NCBI GenBank assembly: GCA_029960865.1 | Contig: JASBVX010000001.1 | Location: 1 to 25,180 of the forward strand | From: Bacillota bacterium | GTDB taxonomy: Bacteria > Bacillota > Sulfobacillia > RBS10-35 | Direction of reading: 5' to 3' | Length of the DNA stretch: 25,180 bases | Shown: in pieces, positions 7,449 through 14,771 of the stretch | How positions within the stretch are numbered: position 1 is the first letter of the stretch | How the letters are laid out: each line of letters opens with the position of its first letter | Notes under the pieces: generated by a model | Databases searched by the model: none | What the model was told of the DNA's origin: nothing | What the model saw: the letters and a program-made list of their open reading frames with translations, nothing else | Made by a program: the position numbers and the translations under genes

Positions 7449-8886
7449 GGAGAAACCTGAGGCCCTTTTGCACCTGGCGGCCCGGAAAGGCCATCTGCCC
7501 CGGAGGGCCCGGATCGGGGTGGCCCTTTCGGGAGGCCGGGATTCGGTAGCCCTGGCCTATGCCGCCCTCCGCCTGGCTCCTAGCTGGGGCTGGGACATCC
7601 TTCTCTTTCACTACGATCACCGCCTGCGCCCTGAGAGCTCGGAGGACGCCGCCTTCGTAAAGGAGCTGGCCCTGAGATGGCGCCTCCCGCTGGTGGTGGG
7701 ACGAGCCCCCCGCCGCAAGGGGAGGCCATGGAACGAAGCCCGGGCCCGTGCCCGCCGCTACTTCTTCCTCCGCCGCCAGGCGAGGCGCCACGGAGTGGAG
7801 GCGCTTCTTTTGGCTCACCACGGAGGGGATCAGGTGGAAACCCTTCTCCTGCGTCTTTTCAGGGGAAGCGGCCCTGATGGAATGGCTGCCATGGCGCCCC
7901 GGCGGGGCCGCTGGGTGCGGCCGTGGCTGACCCTCCTGCCCCAGGAACTGGAAGACTACGCGTGGCGCCACGGGCTTCCCTACCGGGAAGATGCCACCAA
8001 TCGGGACCCTCGTTTTGCCCGCAACCTGGTGCGGCAAAGGATCCTTCCCCTTCTCCCCGCCCTTCACCCCTCCGCTTGGGAAAGCGCCCTGGGCGCCGCC
8101 CGCAGGCTGCGGCGGGAGAGGGCCTTCTGGTACAGGGAAAGCCGGGCGGCCCTTGCGGGGGCGCAGGCCCGAGGGGGGTGGAAGGCGGCGGAGATGGCCG
8201 CCTGGCCTTGGCCCCTTTTTGTCCGGGCCGCACAGCTGATCTATGCACACCTGCGCAAGAAGGAAAGCGTGGCCCGGGGAAGGCTGCTCCTCCTGCGCCC
8301 CCGCCTGGAGGAAAGGCACCTGCGCGCGTGGCGCCTCATGGTGAAGAGGGGAAAACCCCGGGGATGGAGAGGCCCTCGGGGCGTGGGGGTGGTGGTGCGA
8401 AAAGGTATCTTTCGGGGTTGGATTCCCCGGCCAGCGCCTTTGGTACCTCCGCCCCGGACGGTGCCGGTGCCGGGAGAGGTGGCTTGGCCCGGGGGAAGGC
8501 TCCGCGTGCGGCGGGTGGGACGGGATGAGCTGAAGTCGCTCTGGGAGGGCCCTTTCACTTCTCTGGAGGACCGGCACCTTTGCTGGCTGGATGCTCGTAA
8601 AGTGGGTGCGGATAGCCGGCTCCTCCTGCGGGCCCCGCAGCCGGGGGACACCATCCACCCCCTGGGTTCCCCCCAGCGCCGCCGGGTGGTGAGCCTGTTG
8701 CGGCGGGAGGGCATCGCCGCCCACGAGCGGGCCAGGTGGCCCCTTCTGGAGGTGGACGGGAAGATCCTCTGGGTGGTGGGCCTCAGGGCGGCGGAGGTGG
8801 CCCGCATCACTCCGGAGACGGAAGAGGCCCTGGAATTTCGCTGGGTGCCCGCGGAAAGGGACGACCTTTCCGGTATGGTACACTGA
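7447..8886 (+). CDS. tilS: tRNA(Ile)-lysidine synthetase
   Basis: ATP-dependent enzyme that converts C34 of the CAU-anticodon isoleucine tRNA to lysidine, so that it reads AUA. The 479-residue protein has the N-type ATP pyrophosphatase loop SGGRDS (28-33), the HYDHRLRPESSEDA segment corresponding to the family HxNHxLR motif, LAHHGGDQVETLLLRLFRGSG-type helix sequence, and DATNRDPRFARNLVR, which matches the family D-x-x-N-x5-RN signature. The C-terminal half keeps the TilS substrate-binding region (LRAPQPGDTIHPLGSP and following). The usual AxHHADDQxET reads HHGGDQVET here, a small change. It starts at ATG 7447 with a G-rich GGGGGAAGGG ribosome binding site immediately before the codon, which may be sequestered in a stem. 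In Bacillus hprT follows tilS; here ftsH follows directly after 50 bases. Confidence 0.95.
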   Translation: MEKPEALLHLAARKGHLPRRARIGVALSGGRDSVALAYAALRLAPSWGWDILLFHYDHRLRPESSEDAAFVKELALRWRLPLVVGRAPRRKGRPWNEARARARRYFFLRRQARRHGVEALLLAHHGGDQVETLLLRLFRGSGPDGMAAMAPRRGRWVRPWLTLLPQELEDYAWRHGLPYREDATNRDPRFARNLVRQRILPLLPALHPSAWESALGAARRLRRERAFWYRESRAALAGAQARGGWKAAEMAAWPWPLFVRAAQLIYAHLRKKESVARGRLLLLRPRLEERHLRAWRLMVKRGKPRGWRGPRGVGVVVRKGIFRGWIPRPAPLVPPPRTVPVPGEVAWPGGRLRVRRVGRDELKSLWEGPFTSLEDRHLCWLDARKVGADSRLLLRAPQPGDTIHPLGSPQRRRVVSLLRREGIAAHERARWPLLEVDGKILWVVGLRAAEVARITPETEEALEFRWVPAERDDLSGMVH

Positions 8887-8905
8887 TCTGAGACAAAAAA
8901 GGAGT

Positions 8906-8920
8906 GCGCCCTTGAGGCGC
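8906..8920 (+). promoter_or_regulatory. Small GC hairpin just before the ftsH ribosome binding site
   Basis: GCGCC (8906-8910) and GGCGC (8916-8920) can form a 5-bp all-GC stem with a CTTGA loop, ending two bases before the AAAGGAGG (8922-8929) that serves ftsH. A second purine-rich GGAG (8901-8904) precedes it, seven bases from a TTG inside the loop. No U-run follows, so a terminator is unlikely; a leader structure affecting ftsH translation or mRNA stability is possible. Confidence 0.25.
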
Positions 8921-8936
8921 CAAAGGAGGAAACTGT

Positions 8937-10757
8937 TTGAACCGTGCGCGCCTTCGCACGGCGCTGGTGTACCTGATCCTGGTCGGTCTGGTGATCTTCC
9001 TTGGAACCTTTCTGGGAAGTCACCCGGCCAAGATAGAAACCTACCCCTACAACGTTTTCATGGAAAAAGTGGACCAGGGGCAGGTGGATTCGGTCCAGGT
9101 GGGTCCCAACGGCATCCAGATCTCAGGAAAGCTTAAAGACGGAACCCTTTTCCAGACGACGGTGCCCAGCGGGGCTCAGTCCAGCACCGTGGAGACCTTG
9201 TTGGCCAAGAACGTCACCATCGTGGCGGAGAAACCCGCCGAAACGCCCTGGTATTTCACCCTTTTGGGGACCCTCTTGCCTGCCCTCTTGGTGATCGGGG
9301 CCTTCATGTACATCATGCAGCAGAATCAGGCGGGAGGTGGCCGGGTCATGCAGTTCGGACGTTCCAGGGCACGCCTCCACGAGCCTTCGGAGAAAGGGCG
9401 GGTCACCTTCGACGATGTGGCCGGCCTGGATGAGGCCAAGGAAGAGCTGGCGGAGATCGTGGATTACCTCAAACATCCCAAACGGTACAGCCAGCTGGGA
9501 GCTCGCATTCCCAAGGGTGTCCTTCTCTATGGCCCTCCCGGCACGGGCAAGACCCTCCTGGGAAGGGCCGTCGCGGGAGAAGCAGGGGTGCCCTTTTTCT
9601 CCATCAGCGGGTCCGATTTCGTGGAGATGTTCGTAGGGGTGGGGGCATCCCGGGTCAGGGATCTTTTCGACAACGCCAAAAAGAATGCGCCTTGCATCGT
9701 TTTCATCGATGAGATCGATGCGGTGGGCCGGCAGCGGGGCGCGGGGTATGGCGGGGGCCATGACGAGCGGGAACAGACCTTGAACCAGCTGCTGGTGGAG
9801 ATGGACGGGTTTGCCCCCAACGAGGGGATCATCGTCATGGCGGCCACCAACCGCCCCGACGTCTTGGATCCGGCTCTGCTGCGCCCTGGCCGTTTCGATC
9901 GCCAGATCGTGGTGGATCGCCCCGATGTGAAGGGGCGGGAGGCCATCTTGAAAGTCCATATGCGCAACAAGCCGGTGGCCGCCGATGTGGATCCTGTGGT
10001 CCTGGCCCGGCGGACGCCGGGATTCACCGGGGCCGACCTGGAGAACATGGTGAACGAAGCGGCCCTCCTGGCAGCCCGCCGGCAGGAGAGATCCATCTCC
10101 ATGGAAGTGATGGAAGAGGCCATCGACCGGATCGTCGCCGGGGGGCCGGCCCGAAAGAGCCGCGTTATTTCCGAGAAGGAGAAGGAGATCGTGGCCTACC
10201 ACGAGGCGGGCCACGCCCTGGTGGGGAAGCTGCTTCCCGATATGGACCCTATCCACAAGGTGACCATCATCCCCCGGGGGCCGGCCCTGGGCGTGACGAT
10301 GCAGCTCCCCATCGAGGATCGCTACCTCATCACCCGGCAGGAGGTCCTCAACCAGGTGACCTATGCCCTGGGTGGCCGGGCGGCGGAGGAGCTGGTTTTC
10401 GGGGAAGTCACCAGCGGAGCCAGCAACGATATGGAGCGGGCTACCCAGCTGGTGCGGCGGATGATTACCGAATGGGGCATGAGCGAGAAACTGGGCCCCA
10501 TCACGTACGGCAACCGCCTCGATACGCCCTTCCTGGGAAGGGATATTGCCCGGGACCGGAGCTATTCCGAGGAAGTGGCGGCCGCCATCGACGAAGAGAT
10601 CGCCGAGACGATCCACAAGTGCTACGACAAGGCGAAGGAGATCCTGAAGGAACATCGGCCGCAGCTGGAGGCCTTGGCCAAGCGGCTTCTGGAAAAGGAG
10701 ACGGTGGAAGGCCCCGAACTGGATGAGATCCTGAAGGAGAAGGTGCAGGCCAGTTGA
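8937..10757 (+). CDS. ftsH: ATP-dependent zinc metalloprotease FtsH
   Basis: Membrane-anchored AAA+ protease that forms hexamers and degrades misfolded membrane proteins and regulators. The protein has 606 residues. Two transmembrane helices (about 8-27 and 105-127) flank an extracytoplasmic domain. The AAA module shows Walker A GPPGTGKT (199-206), Walker B IVFIDEID (254-261) and the second region of homology from ATNRPD to LLRPGRFDRQ (303-323). The zinc protease site is HEAGH (422-426) with third ligand Asp498 in TSGASNDME. The start is TTG at 8937: AAAGGAGGA ends six bases before it and the N-terminus matches the family. The FG pore motif region (SDFVEMFVGVGA) is intact. The stop codon overlaps the next gene as TTGA, suggesting coupling with the M16 pair. 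An extended -10-like TGGTACACT (8877-8884 region) near the end of tilS could supply an own promoter. Confidence 0.97.
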   Translation: MNRARLRTALVYLILVGLVIFLGTFLGSHPAKIETYPYNVFMEKVDQGQVDSVQVGPNGIQISGKLKDGTLFQTTVPSGAQSSTVETLLAKNVTIVAEKPAETPWYFTLLGTLLPALLVIGAFMYIMQQNQAGGGRVMQFGRSRARLHEPSEKGRVTFDDVAGLDEAKEELAEIVDYLKHPKRYSQLGARIPKGVLLYGPPGTGKTLLGRAVAGEAGVPFFSISGSDFVEMFVGVGASRVRDLFDNAKKNAPCIVFIDEIDAVGRQRGAGYGGGHDEREQTLNQLLVEMDGFAPNEGIIVMAATNRPDVLDPALLRPGRFDRQIVVDRPDVKGREAILKVHMRNKPVAADVDPVVLARRTPGFTGADLENMVNEAALLAARRQERSISMEVMEEAIDRIVAGGPARKSRVISEKEKEIVAYHEAGHALVGKLLPDMDPIHKVTIIPRGPALGVTMQLPIEDRYLITRQEVLNQVTYALGGRAAEELVFGEVTSGASNDMERATQLVRRMITEWGMSEKLGPITYGNRLDTPFLGRDIARDRSYSEEVAAAIDEEIAETIHKCYDKAKEILKEHRPQLEALAKRLLEKETVEGPELDEILKEKVQAS

Positions 10758-11953
10758 GGGGAACATTCTTTCCCCTTCCCGGCCGGCTAGCCCTGCGCTT
10801 CTCCATCCATTACCTTTTGCCCCTGGAGGAGGTCCCGCCGCAGGGCCTTTTACTCTGGCCCCGCATGATGATGCGGGGCTGTTCTTCTTTTCCAAGCCGG
10901 CGACACGTCCAGGGGCGGCTGGACGAGCTGGAGGGGGCGTCCCTTTGGCCTGCCATCCGCTGGTGGCGCCATCTGGCGGCTGTGGGTCTGGAAGGGGAAG
11001 GAGTGCCCGGCTTCGGCGGGGATCGGTTCCTTCACCTCTTGCGGTGCATGCTGGAGGAGCCCCTCTTCCAGCCTGGATCTTTGGAAGAGGAGAAACGTCA
11101 TGTCCTGCGGGATTTGGCGGGGCTCCGGGACGATAAGGAGGCTTACCTCTGGTACCGGGTGCGGGAAAAGATGGCCCGGGGAGAGCCCTGGGGCCTTCCC
11201 TTGGAGGAGGCCTCCCGCCTGGTGCAGGCAACGAGCCGCGCTGATCTGGAGGATTTTCACGGCCGTTTGCTGCGAGAAGGGCGGCTTTTCGTGGTGGTGG
11301 CAGGGGAAGGGGCGGAGCCCTTCTTTGCCTCCCTTTCTGGGGCGTTGCCCCGGGGAAAGGATGCCCCTTTGCCTGTCCTGGACCCTTTGCCCCTGGATGT
11401 GGAACCGCAGGAACTGACGGAAGAAGGGGACGGGGAGGAGGGGAGGGTCGTCATGGTTTACCGCAGCGGGGCTTCCTGGGGTAGCCGGGAAGGGTACCTC
11501 CTGAAGCTCCTCCATCACCTCCTGGGATCTTCCCCGTCCTCGAGGCTTTTCCAGGCGGTGCGGGAGGAAAAAGGGTGGTCCTACGCCGTGGGATCCCGCT
11601 TGGACGCTGCGCTGGGAACCCTTTCCCTGGAGGCGACGGTGGAAAAGGAGCGCCTCCTACAGGTAGAAGACATCATGGTGAAAGAGCTGGAAGCGTTGCT
11701 GAGAGGAAGGATCGCGGAGGAGGCCTGGGCCTCCGCCGTCAGCTTGCGACGGGATGAACTCCGCTATGAGAGGGAGGACCTTGCTGCCCTCCTGGAAGAG
11801 GCCTTGCTGGCCTTCGTCTCGGGGAACGCTTACCGGCCGCAAGAGGAAGAAGAAACCTTGGCGCAGGTCCGCCCCGAGGAGGTAGTCACCCTCGCTGCCC
11901 GGTTGCGGCTGGATACCCTCTACCGTCTCCTTCCCGGGAGGGCAAGGCCATGA
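10754..11953 (+). CDS. M16 peptidase-like protein, non-catalytic R/Y subunit (YmfF-like)
   Basis: M16-family protein of 399 residues that lacks the HxxEH zinc motif. It resembles the YmfF half of the Bacillus YmfF/YmfH pair: an N-terminal MRGCSSFPSRRHVQGRLDEL segment followed by EGAS, matching the family's GT-YPS...LxELYGA region, then SLEEEKRHVLRDL at 109-121, and a second domain with FQAVREEKGWSYAVGS (266-281). Arg270 and Tyr277 there form the R/Y pair that, in heterodimeric M16 peptidases, belongs to the non-catalytic subunit and binds substrate. The start is TTG at 10754, overlapping the ftsH stop as TTGA; a good dedicated ribosome binding site is not seen, so translation is probably coupled to ftsH. 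The protein is probably a partner of the next gene product. No signal peptide is visible, so it acts in the cytoplasm or with the membrane. Its substrate is unknown. Confidence 0.8.
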   Translation: MRGTFFPLPGRLALRFSIHYLLPLEEVPPQGLLLWPRMMMRGCSSFPSRRHVQGRLDELEGASLWPAIRWWRHLAAVGLEGEGVPGFGGDRFLHLLRCMLEEPLFQPGSLEEEKRHVLRDLAGLRDDKEAYLWYRVREKMARGEPWGLPLEEASRLVQATSRADLEDFHGRLLREGRLFVVVAGEGAEPFFASLSGALPRGKDAPLPVLDPLPLDVEPQELTEEGDGEEGRVVMVYRSGASWGSREGYLLKLLHHLLGSSPSSRLFQAVREEKGWSYAVGSRLDAALGTLSLEATVEKERLLQVEDIMVKELEALLRGRIAEEAWASAVSLRRDELRYEREDLAALLEEALLAFVSGNAYRPQEEEETLAQVRPEEVVTLAARLRLDTLYRLLPGRARP

Positions 11954-13212
11954 ACCCCGGCCACTGGGTGGATCTCCCTTGGGGTGAGCGGGTTTGGCTG
12001 GGGCGGGTAGAGGGAGGGCCCCTCCTTTGCCTTCTGCCCCGAAGGCGGGTGGGGACTGCATGGCAATGGACCGTCCCCCTTCCCGGACGGTTGGAAAAGG
12101 TGAGGGCGGGAGGGGAAGTCTTCCCGGTACCTCAGGGGACTCCCCATGTTCTGGAGCATCTTCTCTTTCAAAAAGCAGAGGGCGACTTCAGTCTGGAGCT
12201 GGCCCGGCTGGGCGTGGAAGCCAACGCCTTCACCACCGATGACTACACCGCCTTTTACGCAACAGGATCGGCGCCCGCCCGGGAGGTGCTGCCCCTTCTC
12301 TTTTCCCTAGTCCTGGAGGCTTCATTCACCGCAGACGACGTCGCCCTGGAGAAGCTCATCATCGCCCGGGAGCTGGCCCTGGACCGGGATGATCCCGATC
12401 ATTGGCGAGAAAGGGCCTTGCGGGAGGCTCTCTTTGTCAGTCCCCATCTCAAGGGCGATCTTCTGGGGTCCAGGGAATCCCTGGACCAGGTTCATTTCTC
12501 CCTCTTGCAGCGCCTGCATCGCCTCTTCTACCCACCGTCCCGGGGCATCCTGGTGGGGGTAGGCCCGTTGGAACCGGAGAAAGTGAGCGAGGCGGCAGCT
12601 TCCTTGCTGACCTCCTTTTCCTGGCCCCAGGAAGAGGCAGAGATCATCCTCTCGCCCGAGCCCAAGATCCTCCCCGTCTCTGCGCTGGAAGGTTCCGGCG
12701 GGTCGGTTCACCCCTGGGCGGCTCTCGCCTGGAAGGGGGAGCCTCTGGACCTGGCGGCCGGCCTCCTGACGGCGGTGGCCTTAGAAGCCCTCCTGGGACG
12801 GAGCAGCCGCTGGCGGGAAGAAGCGGAGGCCGAGGGTGCGGTAGACCCGACCCTGGCCTATGGCTGGGGCGGAGGGCGGAGATATCCCTACCTGGTGGTG
12901 GAAGGAGAGACGGAGGATCCCCATCGCTGGTTTCAGGCGGTGGAAGAGGGTCTTGGGGGCCGGCTTTTTCAGGAAGAGGTCCGGCGGGCGGCGGAAAAGA
13001 TCAGGGGGCGCCTCCTCCGCTCCTTCGACTCCCAGGAGGAGGCTGCGTCCCATCTGTCGGAATCCTTGTATTACGGGGACGATCCTGGAGCCTTTTGGGA
13101 TCTTTTACAGGGAGCCGGGCCGGAAGAAGTGGCAGGCCTCTTTCACCGCGTTTTGGCCGGTCCTGGGGCGCGGGTCATCCAGTGGCCGCAGAGGAAGGGC
13201 GGGCAGCCATGA
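11950..13212 (+). CDS. M16 zinc peptidase, catalytic subunit (YmfH-like)
   Basis: Zinc metallopeptidase of 420 residues. The inverted zinc motif is TPHVLEHLLFQK with His66, Glu69 and His70, and the distal ligand Glu141 lies in IIARELALDRDDP, 71 residues on, as expected for M16. GVEANAFTTDDYTAFYATGS (89-108) matches the YmfH-type segment after the active site. The C-terminal domain has no clear R/Y pair, which instead is found in the preceding protein, so the two probably form an active heterodimer. ATGA overlap with the upstream gene and with hutH downstream suggests translational coupling. In Bacillus the ymfF-ymfH pair lies elsewhere in the chromosome; its placement behind ftsH is unusual. 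Some relatives act in peptide or bacteriocin maturation, but no precursor gene was found here, so the substrate is unknown. Confidence 0.87.
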   Translation: MNPGHWVDLPWGERVWLGRVEGGPLLCLLPRRRVGTAWQWTVPLPGRLEKVRAGGEVFPVPQGTPHVLEHLLFQKAEGDFSLELARLGVEANAFTTDDYTAFYATGSAPAREVLPLLFSLVLEASFTADDVALEKLIIARELALDRDDPDHWRERALREALFVSPHLKGDLLGSRESLDQVHFSLLQRLHRLFYPPSRGILVGVGPLEPEKVSEAAASLLTSFSWPQEEAEIILSPEPKILPVSALEGSGGSVHPWAALAWKGEPLDLAAGLLTAVALEALLGRSSRWREEAEAEGAVDPTLAYGWGGGRRYPYLVVEGETEDPHRWFQAVEEGLGGRLFQEEVRRAAEKIRGRLLRSFDSQEEAASHLSESLYYGDDPGAFWDLLQGAGPEEVAGLFHRVLAGPGARVIQWPQRKGGQP

Positions 13213-14714
13213 CGGCAGTGCGGGTGGATGGTCTTCATCTCACCAAGGAAGCAGTGTGGCAGGTGGCGGTGGAGGGGGCACCGGCTTTTTTGGCTCCTGA
13301 GGCGGAAGAGCGGATGGCCCGGAGCCACCGGCTGCTCCAGGACCTCATGAGGGAAGACCGCCCCATCTATGGCATCAACACCGGCTTTGGAGCCCTGGCG
13401 CAAAAGGCCATCTCGCCGGAGAAGTGGGGAGAGCTGCAACGGAACCTGGTCCGGAGCCATGCGGCGGGGGTGGGATCCCCCCTTTCCAGGGAGGAAGTGC
13501 GGGCTTTTCTCCTGCTGCGGGCTCAGGCCTTGGCCCGGGGTTATTCCGGGGTGCGGCCCCGGCTGGCGGCCTTTCTCCTGGATATGCTCAACCGGGGCGT
13601 TCATCCGGTGGTGCCCTCCCGGGGATCCCTGGGGGCCAGCGGCGATCTGGCCCCTCTGGCCCATCTGGCCTTGGTGGTGCTGGGCGAAGGGGAGGCGGAA
13701 TGGCGGGGGGAGATCTTGCCCGGCGGGGAAGCCCTTTCCCGGGCGGGTCTAGAGCCGCTGAACCTGGGTCCCAAGGAAGGGTTGGCCCTCATCAACGGCA
13801 CCCAGGCCATGACGGCCCTGGGCATCTTGAGCCTGGTGCGCTCCCTGCACCTGGCCCGCCTCTCCGACCTGCTCCTGGCCCTTTCCCTGGAGGCCATGGG
13901 GGGGCGTGCGGAGCCGTTTCGGCCTGAGGTGCAAGAGGTGAGAGGCCACCGGGGGCAACGAGAGAGCGCCGCCCGGGTTCTGGCCTTCTTGGAGGGCAGC
14001 CGCCTTCTGGGGCAGGCGGGCCGAGTCCAGGACGCCTATGCCCTTCGCTGCGGAGCCGTTGTCCATGGAGCCAGCTGGCAAGCTCTATACCACGTGGAGG
14101 ACGTCCTCACCACCGAGATGCAGGCGGCCACCGACAATCCTCTGGTGTTTCCAGAGCTGGGTGAGGTCATATCGGCCGGCAATTTCCATGGCCAGCCGCT
14201 GGCTTTGGCCCTGGACTACCTGGCCATGGCGGTGGCGGAACTGGGAAACATCTCGGAACGGCGCCTCTTCCGCCTCCTGGATCCCCATTTGTCGGGCCTG
14301 CCTCCCTTCTTGACCCCCAGGGAAGAAGGGCTGCACTCGGGCTTGATGATCCTCCAGTACACCGCCGCCTCCTTGGTGGCGGAAAATAAGATCCTCTGCA
14401 CCCCCGCCAGCGTCGATTCCATCCCTTCCTCAGCCAATCAGGAGGACCACGTGAGCATGGGGATGACGGCGGCCCTCAAAGGGGCCCAGGTGGTGGAAAA
14501 CACCGCCCGCATCCTGGCCATGGAGCTGGTGGCGGCGGTGCAGGCGCTGGCCTTCCATCCGGAAACCCTCTGGTCGCCGGTGGGCCGGGAGGTGCACCGG
14601 GAACTGCGGGAACGGATACCGCCCCTGGAGGAGGATCGTTCCCTGGGAGGGGAAGTGGAGGCGTTGGCTCGCGACATCCTGCAGCTGAAGTTTCCTCGGA
14701 AGGCCCTTCCCTGA
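13209..14714 (+). CDS. hutH: Histidine ammonia-lyase (MIO enzyme)
   Basis: Converts L-histidine to urocanate and ammonia, the first step of histidine degradation. The protein has 501 residues, normal for HutH. The self-made MIO cofactor comes from Ala143-Ser144-Gly145 in GSLGASGDLAPLAHL. Active-site residues by analogy with Pseudomonas HutH are Tyr54, His84 (RSHAAG), Asn196 (ALINGTQ), Gln274, Tyr277, Arg280, Phe326 (GNFHG) and Glu412 (NQEDHVSM). The Glu favours histidine lyase over phenylalanine or tyrosine lyases. One oddity: the strongly conserved Pro-Gln after RC reads Ala283-Val284. The start ATG at 13209 overlaps the M16 stop as ATGA; the open frame continues far upstream, but only as a shadow of the M16 gene. 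No hutU, hutI, hutG or regulator is nearby, so it stands apart from a hut operon. Confidence 0.9.
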   Translation: MTAVRVDGLHLTKEAVWQVAVEGAPAFLAPEAEERMARSHRLLQDLMREDRPIYGINTGFGALAQKAISPEKWGELQRNLVRSHAAGVGSPLSREEVRAFLLLRAQALARGYSGVRPRLAAFLLDMLNRGVHPVVPSRGSLGASGDLAPLAHLALVVLGEGEAEWRGEILPGGEALSRAGLEPLNLGPKEGLALINGTQAMTALGILSLVRSLHLARLSDLLLALSLEAMGGRAEPFRPEVQEVRGHRGQRESAARVLAFLEGSRLLGQAGRVQDAYALRCGAVVHGASWQALYHVEDVLTTEMQAATDNPLVFPELGEVISAGNFHGQPLALALDYLAMAVAELGNISERRLFRLLDPHLSGLPPFLTPREEGLHSGLMILQYTAASLVAENKILCTPASVDSIPSSANQEDHVSMGMTAALKGAQVVENTARILAMELVAAVQALAFHPETLWSPVGREVHRELRERIPPLEEDRSLGGEVEALARDILQLKFPRKALP

Positions 14715-14735
14715 GGGCCGGTCCCTTCATCTTTT

Positions 14736-14766
14736 CACCCCCCCGGGAATAGCGTCCTTTGGGGTG
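14736..14766 (+). promoter_or_regulatory. Weak inverted repeat overlapping the next gene's ribosome binding site
   Basis: CACCCC (14736-14741) is the reverse complement of GGGGTG (14761-14766), the only Shine-Dalgarno-like stretch before the GTG at 14772. A 6-bp stem with a 19-base loop would cover that site. The arrangement resembles the stem before tilS but is shorter and could be chance in GC-rich DNA. Otherwise the 57-base gap after hutH holds no clear promoter or terminator. Confidence 0.2.
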
Positions 14767-14771
14767 GCAGC

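Noticed and set aside
8912..9136. A 74-codon TTG-start frame before and inside ftsH, with GGAG seven bases upstream
   Set aside because: It overlaps the start of ftsH in another frame, its product has no recognisable features, and ftsH has its own better ribosome binding site.
9123..11231. 702-codon reverse frame opposite ftsH and the M16 gene
   Set aside because: It is antisense to strongly conserved FtsH motifs and has no recognisable protein features; long shadow frames are common in GC-rich DNA.
12402..13208. N-terminal extension of the hutH reading frame
   Set aside because: This part is the M16 gene read in another frame; HutH begins normally at the ATGA overlap at 13209.
14702..14719. 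GGCCC/GGGCC stem around the hutH stop codon as a terminator
   Set aside because: Only five pairs, an 8-base loop containing the stop codon, and the T-rich stretch starts too far downstream.
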